In this document: positions 54,386 to 64,000 of the stretch, in pieces
Layout of the letters: each line of letters begins with the position of its first letter
How positions within the stretch are numbered: the first letter of the stretch is position 1
From: Aedes albopictus
Taxonomy: Eukaryota; Arthropoda; Insecta; Diptera; Culicidae
DNA: 64,000 nt
Assembly (NCBI RefSeq): GCF_035046485.1
Contig: NC_085138.1
Span: 28,235,047 to 28,299,046 of the forward strand
Direction of reading: 5' to 3'
The notes under the pieces: model-generated
What the model saw: only the letters and a program-made list of their open reading frames with translations
What the model was told of the DNA's origin: nothing
The model's database searches: none
Position numbers and translations under genes: made by a program

Positions 54386-54744
54386 GTATATGTATGTTCC
54401 GGCATAACTCTGGAATGCGTCAATCAATTACAATCAAATTTGGCATACATATTCCTTAGGCTGTCGAGGTGGTTACAGGGGTATTGGAATTTAAGATGGC
54501 GGTGCACGTTCCACGATGGCTGCCAAAATTCCAGAATGTATTTCGGCTTCGGATACTATGCAATAGTATCAATATGCAATAGTAGAGTGTAGTTAAAAAA
54601 TATGGCTATCTATTGATAGGGTATGATGAGTAGAACTCAAAAATAAATATCCGACGCCATTTTTGAAAACCAAGATAGCGGACCATGATCCAAGATGGCG
54701 GCCACGGAATGGTAGTTAGAGCTATGATACCATGCTATATGGGT

Positions 54745-54975
54745 ACTCAGTTCAAAATTGTTACATCGAGTTCGCTGTAACAGAATGACCTCCATCGCTT
54801 TCAACACAATTCTTCATCGAATTGTAAAATTATAAATTGTCTGCAATATGGAGCTTGCTTACAATTTTGCGTGCAAGAAATTTTTTTAAGTAAAATCGAA
54901 TGAAATAAAATGGAAATTGAAACGTTCTAATATTTACGTCACGCGTAGTTTTCAGAATTTCTTTCTGTGTATCTA
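54745..54975. repeat. Dispersed ~200-bp repeat 'ttcgctgtaac', copy 2
   Basis: Same unit as copy 1, extended at the right by AATTTCTTTCTGTGTA. Between copies 1 and 2 lies text with repeated AAGATGGCGG, also met in the fold-back at 23360-24710. Confidence 0.7.
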
Positions 54976-55009
54976 TCGGTTGAGCTCCATCAGTGAAAGT
55001 GTAGATGAT

Positions 55010-55240
55010 AGGGTAGGGTCTATCCTAACCCTAGATGGTAGAATGGAGGATAGTGTAGAGCGTATTGTGAAGGATTAGGGTAGAAGGTAGGATGTAGGAT
55101 AGAGTAGAGCATACCGTAGAAGATAGGGTAGAGGGCAGAGGTAGGATTGAGGGTTAGGATAAAGCGTAGGATAGGTTTGAAATTGAGGGCGGAGAAGACG
55201 AACAGGTGGACGGTAAGACGGTAAGGATTAGATAAGGTGA
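55010..55240. repeat. Degenerate GATAGGGTAGA minisatellite
   Basis: Variants of AGGATAGGGTAGAG recur about a dozen times over 230 bp. It passes directly into the satellite at 55240. Confidence 0.65.
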
Positions 55241-56171
55241 GATTTTCTCAAGATACCTTCAGGAATTCTTTCCAGGATTTCTTCAGATTTTCTTTCCTGA
55301 ATTACTGTGGGGATTGGTCATGAAATCTTTTCAGGGATTTCTGCAGAGATTACTTTAAAAAATCCTGAAAGGATTCTTTTAGTTATTCTATTTGGCATTC
55401 CTTCAGGGATTGAACTTTTTCCAAGATTATTTCCGGAACTCCTGCTTATATTCCATTAGGGATTCCTCCCAAAAAGGAATATGAAAGAATAAGGATTTCT
55501 GCTGAGATTTCTACAGGTAACCTAAGATTTTTTTTGGAATTTGTGCCGGAATTTCTGATGAGACTCCTTCAAAAATTGTTTCCAAGTATTTTTCAGGGAT
55601 TTCTTTAATAATCCCTTCCGGGATTTCTTCTATGTTTCTTTCAGGGATTCCATCCGAGATTCCTGCCATGATTCCTCTAATGATTCCATCAGCTATTCTC
55701 TATGAGAATCCTTCAGAAATTTAGTTATCCCTCATCTAGAAGATCTTGAAAGGGTTCTTTCAGAAATTCCTGCCGGCATTCCTTCATGGATTCCTGCTGA
55801 AATTACTTCGCAGATTCCTCCTGGTATTCTTTCAAAGATTTCTACTATATTCAGAGAATCCTAGTATAGCTTTTTTTTAGGTATACGTGCCAAGATATCT
55901 GCTGGTATTCCTTGAAAGATTCTTTCAGTCGAGTTTCCAGCTATAATACCTCTCAGGATTCTACCAGATATGACTCCAAGTTACAGACATGTATGTGTCC
56001 CAGTATGCCTCTAGGAAATCCTCCCGGGATTCATTTTGGGATTTCTGCAGGGAAAATCTTTAGAAATTCTTGAAACTGACAAATATTCTAGTCGGCATTC
56101 CTTCAGGGATTATGGCTGAAATTCTTTTAAAGATTCCATCTGGGATCTTGTAAAGGATTTCTTTAGGGGTT

Positions 56172-56386
56172 CCTGCTACACATTTCGCTGTAGCAAAATG
56201 AGCTTCATCGCTTTCAATACAATTCTCCATCGAATTGTAAAAATACAGGTTGTCTGCAGTATTGAGCTTGCTTTTAATTTTGCGTGCAAGAATTTGTTTC
56301 AAGTAAAATCAAATGAAATTAAATGGAAATTTCAACGTTCTAATATTTACGTCAAGTGTAGTTTTACGAATTTCTTTCTGTGTAGG
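56172..56386. repeat. Dispersed ~200-bp repeat 'ttcgctgtaac', copy 3
   Basis: Starts at TTTCGCTGTAGCAAAATGA and ends TTTCTTTCTGTGTA. It sits inside the satellite, which shows it is a mobile insertion and not part of a local duplication. Confidence 0.7.
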
Positions 56387-56418
56387 ATTGCTTCAGGAAT
56401 TCCTCCTTGTACTCCTTC

Positions 56419-56799
56419 CACAGACAAACAGACATACTACTTAGAAGAAAATTGCTTCAAAAACATCGTTTGGCATCTCACTAGCACCCTCTATAATGCT
56501 CAGTCCGAAGCATTCATTTGCAGGTGTAGTTTCCCTCAGCTTGATGTAACAATTTGGCAGGTGACGACTCCCTCGTGGCATCATCCATTCATAAAACATG
56601 AATGAAAGTTCATGATTGAGTCATTTTATGTAAACATTGATCGGCGTCGCGTTCATTTCTCTCTCAAATTGAGAGGTGATGTGGGCACAGCAGCGCCACC
56701 ATGACACATGCGAGCACAGTCCGAACTACACGTTATTTTCAAAATGACCGTTAAATCGTGCGGTGATTTCGATTAGAGTAGTATGTCTGTTTGTCTGTG
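56419..56799. mobile_element. CACAGAC-family MITE, 381 bp, inverted orientation
   Basis: The same ends as 53117-53497, with the interior reversed. The perfect 7-bp duplication CTCCTTC (56412-56418, 56800-56806) lies in satellite sequence. Confidence 0.9.
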
Positions 56800-57269
56800 C
56801 TCCTTCGAAGATTCCTTCAGGGAATCTTGTGGGAGTCTTTTAGGTATTCATGCCAGGATTCATGTTATGGTCTCTTAAAAGATTCTTCTCGGTTTTTTGA
56901 CATTCCTCAAAGGATTTCTGTAATGATTCCACCCGGGATTTTTTCAATTTTTCTTCCAGGGAGTCCTGTCGAGCTTCTAGCCTTGATTTCTCCGAGGATC
57001 CCATGAAGGATTCTGAACGGTATTTCTTTCGGGATTTCTTTTGTGACTTTCAGAGATTTCTCCCGGGCTTTCTGCAGAAGAACTTCTTCCAGCGTGAGTT
57101 ACAGCCTTACAACTAATGAGAGTAGGAGAATAATAGAAAAATAGAGAAACAGAGAGAAACATGCTTTTATATCTCCGATAAGCCCACAGACAAACAGACA
57201 TAATAGGGGTAATATCCAATTTCCGTCTAACTAAGCACCGACCAATAATGATGGAGTTTCTTTTTTGCA

Positions 57270-58455
57270 CCTCGCCTAATGCACAGAGGGAAAAATAGGT
57301 ATGAAACGCTAATAAATTCAATATCTTTCCTCGGAGTGGATGGAATCGAATGAATTTTTGACACACACTGCAAAAATCTCTATACACTCAGAAATAAAAG
57401 TATACACGGAATTACTATTATTTATGCATTTTGTACCCGCATCTCTCTCATTCTCTTTCTGTTTTCATGCAATCTGCCGTTTAGCCTGGGTTGAAGCGAT
57501 ATGATTTGTCAACCCAGACGAAGCAGCGGATAGCATGAAAACAGAAAGAGAGTGAGAGAGATGCGGATACAAAATGCATAAATAATAGTAATTCCGTGTA
57601 TACTTTTATTTCTGAGTGTAGTTTCAGATAAGGAGGGTGTCATCCGCCGCACGATGCTGGAAATCAGTGTATTGAGCTCGTTTTACCCCGCGCTCTCTCT
57701 CACACACCTTTTTGAGAAAACCCTCACACTTAAAACAGAATGCCGAGATCGGTTGTGCGAATCTCGGTTAAAGTTCATTTGCTGAAATCTCGGCTAAACG
57801 TTTGACGTTTAATGTTTGATGCTAGCGGTACCTATGGGTGCTGCTATGAATAAACTAGACTTTTTGCTGATATCTCAGTTAAATTGTGATTGCCGAGTGC
57901 TCGGCTGTGCGAATCTCGGCAAAAGAATGAAAATTAGCCGAGCTCAACTGAGTGTGCTCATTTATTCCCGACTGGCGTGCAAAATAAATGGCTTATTTAA
58001 CTCGTGTTTGTGTAGAAACTTCCATAGTATCGGAAATTTGACATAAGATTGGTCCTTCTCTTGTCGATTGCGTTCCACTCCGGGCGAAGATGCATGTGAA
58101 TATTTAGGAATAGGGGATATCGGGATTATCTGAAGATATTCCAATGTTTAATGTCATGCGGTGAGCCAAACCAGCTCCATTTGGTTCTACGGAAGTTTTT
58201 ACACCGACACGAATTAAATAAATCATTTATTTTGCGCTCCAGGATTTTTCCAAAAAGGTGAATATGAGAGAGAGTGGGTTAAACGGGCCCGATACACTGT
58301 TTTCAAGCATCGTGCGGCGAATGACGCCCTCCTTATCTGGAACTGAAGAGATTTTTGCAGTTTGTGTCAAAATTTCATTCCAATCCATCTACTCCGAGCA
58401 GAGATATTGAATTTATTCGCGTTTTATACCTATTTTTCCCATTGTGTAATGTCTC
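57270..58455. mobile_element. Fold-back element with split left arm
   Basis: The left arm (57270-57382 plus 57621-57700) is the inverted copy of the right arm (about 58240-58455). Shared text includes GGGAAAAATAGG, GCAAAAATCTC and ATAAGGAGGG. A TA-flanked MITE splits the left arm and is absent from the right. The interior repeats TGCGAATCTCGG / GCCGAG motifs. A lone CACAGACAAACAGAC terminus lies just before it at 57185. Confidence 0.72.
57385..57618. mobile_element. TA-flanked MITE, near-complete palindrome, 234 bp
   Basis: It starts CACTCAGAAATAAAAGTAT and ends ATACTTTTATTTCTGAGTG, with TA on both sides (57383-57384, 57619-57620). The inverted arms extend for about 95 bases each. This fits a mariner-type MITE. 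Confidence 0.85.
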
Positions 58456-58649
58456 ATGGCCAATTTGGTATCAATTACTAATTTATAAACTAGCTTCCAT
58501 GTCATTTTAAAAAAATATTGTGAAAGAACTAAAATTTCCTTAAAATAATTAGATTGAATAATTGTCCCTCGAATTCTGTTGGCGTCTAATCCACGTCTGT
58601 TTCGGGCCCAACCTGAAGTCAATTTTACACCTTCTACATGACACTATGG

Positions 58650-59367
58650 CACAGACAAACATACACATTACATAGAAGACATTTGTTTCAAAAACATCGT
58701 TTGACATCTCACTATAGCACCCTCTATAATGCCCAATCCGAAGCATTCATTTTCAGGTATTGTTTCCTTCGGCTTGATGCAACAAGTTAGCAGGAAACGA
58801 CTCCCCCGTGGCGTCATTCATTCATAAAACATGAATGAAAGTTCATGATTGAGGCATTTTACATAAACATTGATCGGCGTCGCGTTCATTTCTCTCCAAA
58901 ACTGAGTGGTGATGTATTTGGCCGAACGCCATTTAGCCGAATGCCGTTTGGCCGAAAAAGGTATGATGAACTTAAGTCATCATGCCGCTGTTTCCTATAT
59001 CCTATAACTCGAAAGAATAGCCTATGATTCAAAGAAGGAAAACTCTCCGACAAAAATATTCTCAGTTTCAACGCCAACTAATCCCTTGATGGTAAAACTA
59101 GAAAGAATAGCCTATGACTGAAAGAAGGAAATATTTCTGATGATCATAATGACAGCTAGAACGTTATTCATAGTTTGCCCACGCCTCCAAATCCTATGAT
59201 TAAAAATTCGGCCAAACAACCCTTTCGGCCAAACGACATTCAGCCAAACGGCATTCGGCCAAATGGCCGGACACCCAGCAGTCCTAGTCCGAACTACACT
59301 TTATTTACAAAATGATCGTTAAATCGTGCGATGATTGCGATTCGAGTACTATTTCTGTTTGTCTGTG
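58650..59367. mobile_element. CACAGAC-family MITE with nested element
   Basis: Ends CACAGACAAACATACAC and TTTCTGTTTGTCTGTG, with the perfect 7-bp duplication ACTATGG (58643-58649, 59368-59374). A second element at about 58917-59265 interrupts it and has removed or changed some of the host text. Confidence 0.85.
58917..59265. mobile_element. Nested TTTGGCCGAA-type MITE
   Basis: TTTGGCCGAACGCCATTTAG near 58917 and its inverted counterpart near 59225-59262 (CATTCGGCCAAAT) form arms of about 40 bases, each built of degenerate GGCCGAA units. No clean target duplication was found. Confidence 0.65.
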
Positions 59368-59520
59368 ACTATGGTGCATAGGATGATCAAAAGTTTTGAC
59401 CTGTCCGTGGCCGAAAGTCGAAAAATCAAATCGAATATTGTGTTCGAAGTACGATTGAGCAGAAAGCTTAAAAGATGATGGAATAATGACCAGACATTTT
59501 TGCCCACCAGAACTTAATAC

Positions 59521-59901
59521 CAAAGACAAACAGACATACTATTTAGAAGAAAATTGCTTCAAAAACATCGTTTGGCATCTCACTAGCACCCTCTATAATG
59601 CTCAATCCGAAGCATTCATTTGCAGGTGTTGTTTCCCTCGGCTCGATGTAGCAATTTTGCAGGCGACGACTCCCTCGTGGCGTCATCCATTCATATAACA
59701 TGAATGAAGGTTCATGATTGAGTCATTTTATGTAAACATTGATCGGCGTCGCGTTCATTTCTCTCCAAAATTGAGAGGTGATGTAGGCACAGCCGCGCTA
59801 CCATGACACATGCGAGCGCAGTCCGAACCACACGTTATTTTCAAAATGACCGTTAAATCGTGCGATGATTTCGATTTGAGTAGTATGTCTGTTTGTCTGC
59901 G
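59521..59901. mobile_element. CACAGAC-family MITE, 381 bp, inverted orientation
   Basis: The ends are CAAAGACAAACAGACAT and ATGTCTGTTTGTCTGCG, each with one change. The 7-bp duplication TTAATAC (59514-59520, 59902-59908) is perfect. Confidence 0.88.
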
Positions 59902-59908
59902 TTAATAC

Positions 59909-60378
59909 TTCATCACAAAGCAACGAATAAATCTTCCTATGTGGTCGTGAAATACAATGATTTGTGTGCAGAAAATCCACGCTCGCATTTGCTTGCACCT
60001 ACCCTGACGAAGACAACTTGTTGTTCATATTTTACCGCCGGGAAAAAACGATTTATTTTATAATTTGAACAGCTTATTTTGCTACATTCTGCAGCAGTGA
60101 AACCCAAGTGCCGCAGAGCTTTTGTGGAGTGTGAATTGAAGGTTGCTTCAACGAGTGAATCTGGAGATATGAAAATGCAACGGAGATGAAGAATAATTCG
60201 GCTCCTTTGGTGCGGTTGGCTTCGGCATATTGTTTATTTGACTGAGTACCTTTCAGATTTATTAAATGTAATAAATTTTTCATATAGGTTCATATAGCTT
60301 CCTAATGGAATTCTTACAAGCGGTGATTAACGGGGTAAGCTTCTCAATTGACCATAGCTTATAATAACAAAACGATAC
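59909..60378. other. Unassigned stretch before the gypsy element
   Basis: No gene or familiar repeat was recognised. Short frames have no content. Confidence 0.3.
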
Positions 60379-60630
60379 TGTAGTATCCCTCGGTTAACTA
60401 TAATTATGGTACCAACCTTTATGTACCAAATCACTTTTTTATAGCTGTTGGCTTCTTTAGTCTACGCCAACGGAAGTCGGTCTCTTTCACCATCCGAGGG
60501 TTGGACCGATCAGTCGATCCTAAATTCACTCTTGCATATCCGTGTAAACTAGCGTATCTAATAATCAATAAAGTTAATAGTTAGCAGTATTGTGTCCGCG
60601 TGCAATTATTGCTTCTCCGAAGCCATAGCA
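60379..60630 (+). repeat. 5' LTR of the gypsy element
   Basis: It starts TGTAGTATCCCTCGG and ends CCATAGCA, three bases before the primer site. AATAAA at about 60563 and a TTTATAG near 60438 may be the poly(A) signal and TATA box. The start is inferred from the TG rule, because the second LTR is not in the window. Confidence 0.6.
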
Positions 60631-60633
60631 ACT

Positions 60634-60644
60634 TGGCGACGAGG
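60634..60644 (+). promoter_or_regulatory. Primer binding site (tRNA-Ser type)
   Basis: TGGCGACGAGG is complementary to the CCTCGTCGCCA 3' end that I expect for insect tRNA-Ser(GCT). It starts three bases after the LTR end. The match ends after 11 bases. Confidence 0.65.
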
Positions 60645-60733
60645 TAAAACGGTAGTAGTGCGGTAGTGAATAGTCTCGCGTAGTGTATTGTGTTGCGCCG
60701 TCGGTAGAGCACGTGTTAGGAACCTAACCTCAA

Positions 60734-63700
60734 ATGTCGAACAGTGACGAGCAAGAGGACAGTGCAAGTGGAACAACGTCGAAAACAGTGAAGATGGAAG
60801 GAAATGCTGCAGCCGCCGCTCCAGTCATCCGAGCTGGCATGTTCGGTCAGATAGAGCCGTTTGTGGTCGGGGAGAATTTTGTGGAGTACATCAATCGTCT
60901 AGAGATGTTCTTCCTCGTGAATGATACTCCGGACGACAAGAAAGTCCCGGTGTTAATCACTGTCGCTGGTCCCAGTCTCTACACCGTCTCTGTGAGGCTG
61001 TGTGCACCAGAAGACCCCCGAACCAAGTCCTACCAAGTCCTGGTAGATTTGTTAAAGCAGCATCTCGCACCCACAACCAACGTGGTCGCCGAAAGATATA
61101 AATTTCGGAAGTGCGAGCAACATTCGTCCCAGTCCATCACCGATTTTATAATCAACTTGAAAGCAACGTCGCAGTCCTGCAAATACGGAGATTTTCTATC
61201 GGACGCCCTCCGTGACCAGTTTGTTGCAGGGATTTATGACCAAAGTCTACGGAAACGGTTGCTCACGGAAGCTCAGCTGACGTTCGACAGTGCTTGCTCT
61301 CTTGCGAGAAGCTGGGAGGCAGCACTCAGTCAAAATCTGGAGATGTCAAATCCAGTGTTGTCGTCGTCGAGAATCGCAGCAGTCCAGCAGCATAGCAGAA
61401 AACAGCAACCCAAGCGAGGCAAACAGTCTAGTGACCACACGTCATCGAACCAGAAGTCATGGAAGTCGTGTTTTCGCTGCAGTCGGCAGCATGATCCAGC
61501 CACGTGTCCTGCACAAAGTTGGACGTGTTACGCGTATGGCAAACAGGGGCACACATCGAAAGTTTGTCAGTCCAAGAAGTCGTCATCGAGTCAAAGTCAG
61601 CATAAGAAGGCCAGAGGAACAAATCGTGTAGCGAAATTGTCAGAAGCATTGGAGGTCCTGCGGCTGAATCTATTCGAGATCCCGAAAGCATCGGTACCAG
61701 CGTCAAGCGTCGACCATCGTACCGGTGAAAAGTCCAGTGTCCGGAAACATCGCCCTTCCGGCGATAAAGAGGCCCGTCCAGGCGCCTTGAACCGTCTAAA
61801 CCAACCGGAATTCGTACCCCTGGTGTGCGAAGGTCAACGTCTCGAATTTGAAGCCGACTGTGGAGCCTGCCGAAGCGTCATCTCGGCGGAAACTTACCAG
61901 AATCGTTTTTCAAATTGTCCACTAGTTCCTACTTCTCAAGAGTATATTTCCGTTTCAGGTCAAACCATTCGTCCAAAAGGCAGCGTCACCCTCCACGTTG
62001 TCGCCCCATCGGGAGTATCCGGCCGGCTGAGCCTGATAGTGATTCCCACGGACCGCGAGATGAACCCGCTTCTGGGCCGTGATGGCTTGGATCTCATCTA
62101 TCCGGAGTGGAGGAGGATCTTTTCCGATAAGTCCGTAAGTAGCCTACAACCGTCATTTGAATCGGAGTTAAGGACGAAATTCCCTAAAATCGTGTCCGAA
62201 ACCGCGAAGGATACAATTACCGGTTTTTCCGCGGAAATCGTTTTAAAACCCAACGCGACGCCGGTGTTTCATAAAGCGTATTCGGTACCCTATTTGCTTC
62301 GCGATAAAGTCGAAAGTGGACTAGAGAAGTTGGTCTCAGAAAGAATTCTGGTTCCAGTAAAAACTTCTCCATGGGCTAGTCCAATAGTGAGCGTCCCAAA
62401 GAAAGATGGCACAGTGCGCATTTGCCTCGATGGCAAAGCCACTCTCAATCGTTATGTTACCGCTGATCATTACCCTCTTCCAAGAGTGGATGATATTTTG
62501 GCCAAAGTGGCCAACTGGAAGGTCTTTTGCAAAATCGATCTTTCAGGTGCATATTTGCAGGTTTCGCTGTCAGAAACGTCTCGTTTGATTTGTACAATCA
62601 ATACTCATCGCAGATTATTTAGTTTCACTAGGATGCCATTCGGAATCACATCCGCCCCCGCGATATTTCAGTCGATTATCGACCAGATTTTAGATGATAC
62701 ACCAGGAATTGCTTACCTGGATGATATAATAGTAGGTGGATCGTCCATAGACGACTGCCGAAGAAACCTTTTCCAAGTGCTACAAAAGCTCAACGATCAC
62801 AACGTCAAAATCAACCTGGCCAAATCACGATTTTTCGAAAATAGTATAGACTATGTCGGCTATACTATCACAAGCGATGGTATTCGCCCTAGCGAATTGA
62901 AAGTCAGGGCAATACTCAACGCCCCCGCACCCAGTAACGTTGCTCAATTGCAGTCTTACCTGGGTTTACTTAATTATTATCACCGATTTCTACCCAATCT
63001 GTCGATTGAATTACGTTCCCTATACGACTTGTTAACAAAAAACTGTCGTTTCGTTTGGACTTCAAATTGTCAAGATGCCTTCGAGAAAACCAAGTGTCTT
63101 CTCTTAGAGAACAACTTGCTTGAACCATTTGACCCTTTGAAGCCAATCATCTTAGCTGTCGATGCCAGTTCATATGGTGTCGGGGCCGTCCTTTCACATT
63201 TGGTGAATAACGTAGAAAAACCTGTATGTTTTGCTTCCTCCACCCTCACACCTGCTCAGGCAAATTACGCCCAGGTGCACAAGGAAGCTTTGGCGGTCGT
63301 GTTTGGAATCACCAAGTTCCACAAATACCTATACGGAGCTAAATTTACTTTGGTGACCGATAACACTGCTATAAAGGAGATCTTCAATCCGTCCAAAGGT
63401 ACCTCAGATATCGCTGTGGCCAGATTACAGCGTTGGGCTCTACAGGTAGCAGGTTATCAATACGTCATCGAGCACCGTCCTGGTAAACTCATTAACCATG
63501 CCGATGCCTTATCCCGTTTACCATTACCCGAGAATAATGACATTAAGCATGTCAGTCTCGGTATAAAATGTCTTGCAAATGCTCCTAGCATTGTGAATCT
63601 CGATCTTGTCCGTTCCCATCAGAAGTCAGATGAACTTCTGTCAAAAATCTACAAATTCGTCCAACATGGTTGGCCGAACCAAGTAGAACCTTGTTTGAAA

Positions 63701-64000
63701 CCGTATTCTACTCTAAAATCACATTTTGGAATAGATGATGGTGTGCTTTATTTCGATGACAGAGTTGCAATTCCCGAATGTTTGAAGTCTGCAGTCATTC
63801 GGCAACTTCATTCTAATCACGACGGAATCGTTAGGATGAAAATGTTGGGTCGTAGTTACGTTTGGTGGAAACACTTAGACAAAGACCTCAACAATGTAGT
63901 CCAGCAATGCGTTGTTTGCCAACAACGACAGTCAGTCCCTCGTGAACACGTAGATTCGTCCTGGTTAAAGTGTGAACGACCTCTTCAAAGGATTCACTTG
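60734..64000 (+). CDS. Gypsy gag-pol polyprotein (3'-incomplete in window)
   Basis: One frame of 1089 codons without a stop, from the first ATG after the LTR. In order: gag capsid-like region to about residue 200; two CCHC-type knuckles from Cys246 and Cys265; aspartic protease around Asp375; reverse transcriptase with YLDD at 661-664; RNase H with Asp810; a chromosomal-element integrase zinc motif (His1026, His1029, Cys1059, Cys1062). The catalytic integrase core is outside the window. Two oddities: the second knuckle has Tyr268 where the second Cys is expected, and the protease motif reads Asp-Cys-Gly-Ala where Asp-Thr/Ser-Gly-Ala is usual. Both are single-codon changes in an otherwise open frame, so the copy looks young but may be impaired. 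Confidence 0.88.
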   Translation, partial: MSNSDEQEDSASGTTSKTVKMEGNAAAAAPVIRAGMFGQIEPFVVGENFVEYINRLEMFFLVNDTPDDKKVPVLITVAGPSLYTVSVRLCAPEDPRTKSYQVLVDLLKQHLAPTTNVVAERYKFRKCEQHSSQSITDFIINLKATSQSCKYGDFLSDALRDQFVAGIYDQSLRKRLLTEAQLTFDSACSLARSWEAALSQNLEMSNPVLSSSRIAAVQQHSRKQQPKRGKQSSDHTSSNQKSWKSCFRCSRQHDPATCPAQSWTCYAYGKQGHTSKVCQSKKSSSSQSQHKKARGTNRVAKLSEALEVLRLNLFEIPKASVPASSVDHRTGEKSSVRKHRPSGDKEARPGALNRLNQPEFVPLVCEGQRLEFEADCGACRSVISAETYQNRFSNCPLVPTSQEYISVSGQTIRPKGSVTLHVVAPSGVSGRLSLIVIPTDREMNPLLGRDGLDLIYPEWRRIFSDKSVSSLQPSFESELRTKFPKIVSETAKDTITGFSAEIVLKPNATPVFHKAYSVPYLLRDKVESGLEKLVSERILVPVKTSPWASPIVSVPKKDGTVRICLDGKATLNRYVTADHYPLPRVDDILAKVANWKVFCKIDLSGAYLQVSLSETSRLICTINTHRRLFSFTRMPFGITSAPAIFQSIIDQILDDTPGIAYLDDIIVGGSSIDDCRRNLFQVLQKLNDHNVKINLAKSRFFENSIDYVGYTITSDGIRPSELKVRAILNAPAPSNVAQLQSYLGLLNYYHRFLPNLSIELRSLYDLLTKNCRFVWTSNCQDAFEKTKCLLLENNLLEPFDPLKPIILAVDASSYGVGAVLSHLVNNVEKPVCFASSTLTPAQANYAQVHKEALAVVFGITKFHKYLYGAKFTLVTDNTAIKEIFNPSKGTSDIAVARLQRWALQVAGYQYVIEHRPGKLINHADALSRLPLPENNDIKHVSLGIKCLANAPSIVNLDLVRSHQKSDELLSKIYKFVQHGWPNQVEPCLKPYSTLKSHFGIDDGVLYFDDRVAIPECLKSAVIRQLHSNHDGIVRMKMLGRSYVWWKHLDKDLNNVVQQCVVCQQRQSVPREHVDSSWLKCERPLQRIHL

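Larger units (their letters stand above)
55240..57070. repeat. Satellite of TTCAGGGATTCC units, opposite orientation
   Basis: Units such as CTTCAGGGATTCCTGC are the reverse complement of the GGAATCCCTGAA-type units at 32970-36580, but more divergent. It is interrupted by the dispersed 200-bp repeat (56172-56386) and a MITE (56419-56799). Confidence 0.78.
60379..64000 (+). mobile_element. Ty3/gypsy LTR retrotransposon, right end outside window
   Basis: A 252-bp LTR, a tRNA-Ser-type primer site and one long gag-pol frame follow each other without decay for 3.6 kb. The frame is still open at the last base, so integrase and the 3' LTR lie outside. The PBS and fused frame fit the Mag/CsRN1-type part of the gypsy group, but that placement needs a tree. 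Confidence 0.88.

Overview
The window is insect genomic DNA, most likely from a culicine (Aedes-type) mosquito. It has short introns with GT/AG borders, a recognisable ihog gene, a Feilai-like tRNA SINE with its duplicated target, and a dense mixture of MITEs, a Helitron, piggyBac-like and hAT elements, decayed R1-type LINEs and an intact-looking Ty3/gypsy element. Only three host genes can be supported: a secreted Thr-rich protein (8697-10992, +), the Hedgehog co-receptor ihog (50433 down to 31334, -), and a small SelH/Rdx-like gene (44945-45484, +) lying antisense inside an ihog intron.

Left part (1-14 kb): a large inverted duplication. The right arm (about 9528-13595) carries the second half of exon 2 and the 3' flank of the secreted-protein gene. 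The left arm (about 950-4538) carries an inverted copy of the same stretch with no 5' exon and a 2-bp frameshift, so it is a pseudogene. Each arm was later hit, at a different place, by the same MITE family, and one of those MITEs was in turn hit by a hAT element. The 5 kb between the arms holds a decayed satellite, a nest of MITEs and the gene's 5' flank.

Middle part (14-31 kb): no gene seen. It holds repeats: a LINE 3' fragment, several fold-back elements (one with a Helitron inserted at an A/T site), TA-flanked MITEs, and a 1.4 kb non-coding retroelement flanked by a perfect 24-bp direct repeat that carries three two-hairpin units.

ihog (31.3-50.6 kb): six coding exons with consistent splice sites and phases give a 1077-residue Ig4-FN3x2-TM receptor. 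The 11.8 kb last intron holds a 3.6 kb GGAATTCC-type satellite and wrecks of R1 and gypsy elements. The 3.4 kb first coding intron is mostly a 2.9 kb TTAA-flanked, piggyBac-like element built of tandem repeats. A 553-bp intron hosts most of the SelH-like gene.

Right part (50.6-64 kb): the ihog 5' region, then repeats: a second TTAA element, the SINE, four more copies of the 7-bp-target MITE family, a second satellite block in the opposite orientation, and from 60379 a Ty3/gypsy element (LTR, tRNA-Ser-type primer site, one fused gag-pol frame) that is still open at the window edge.
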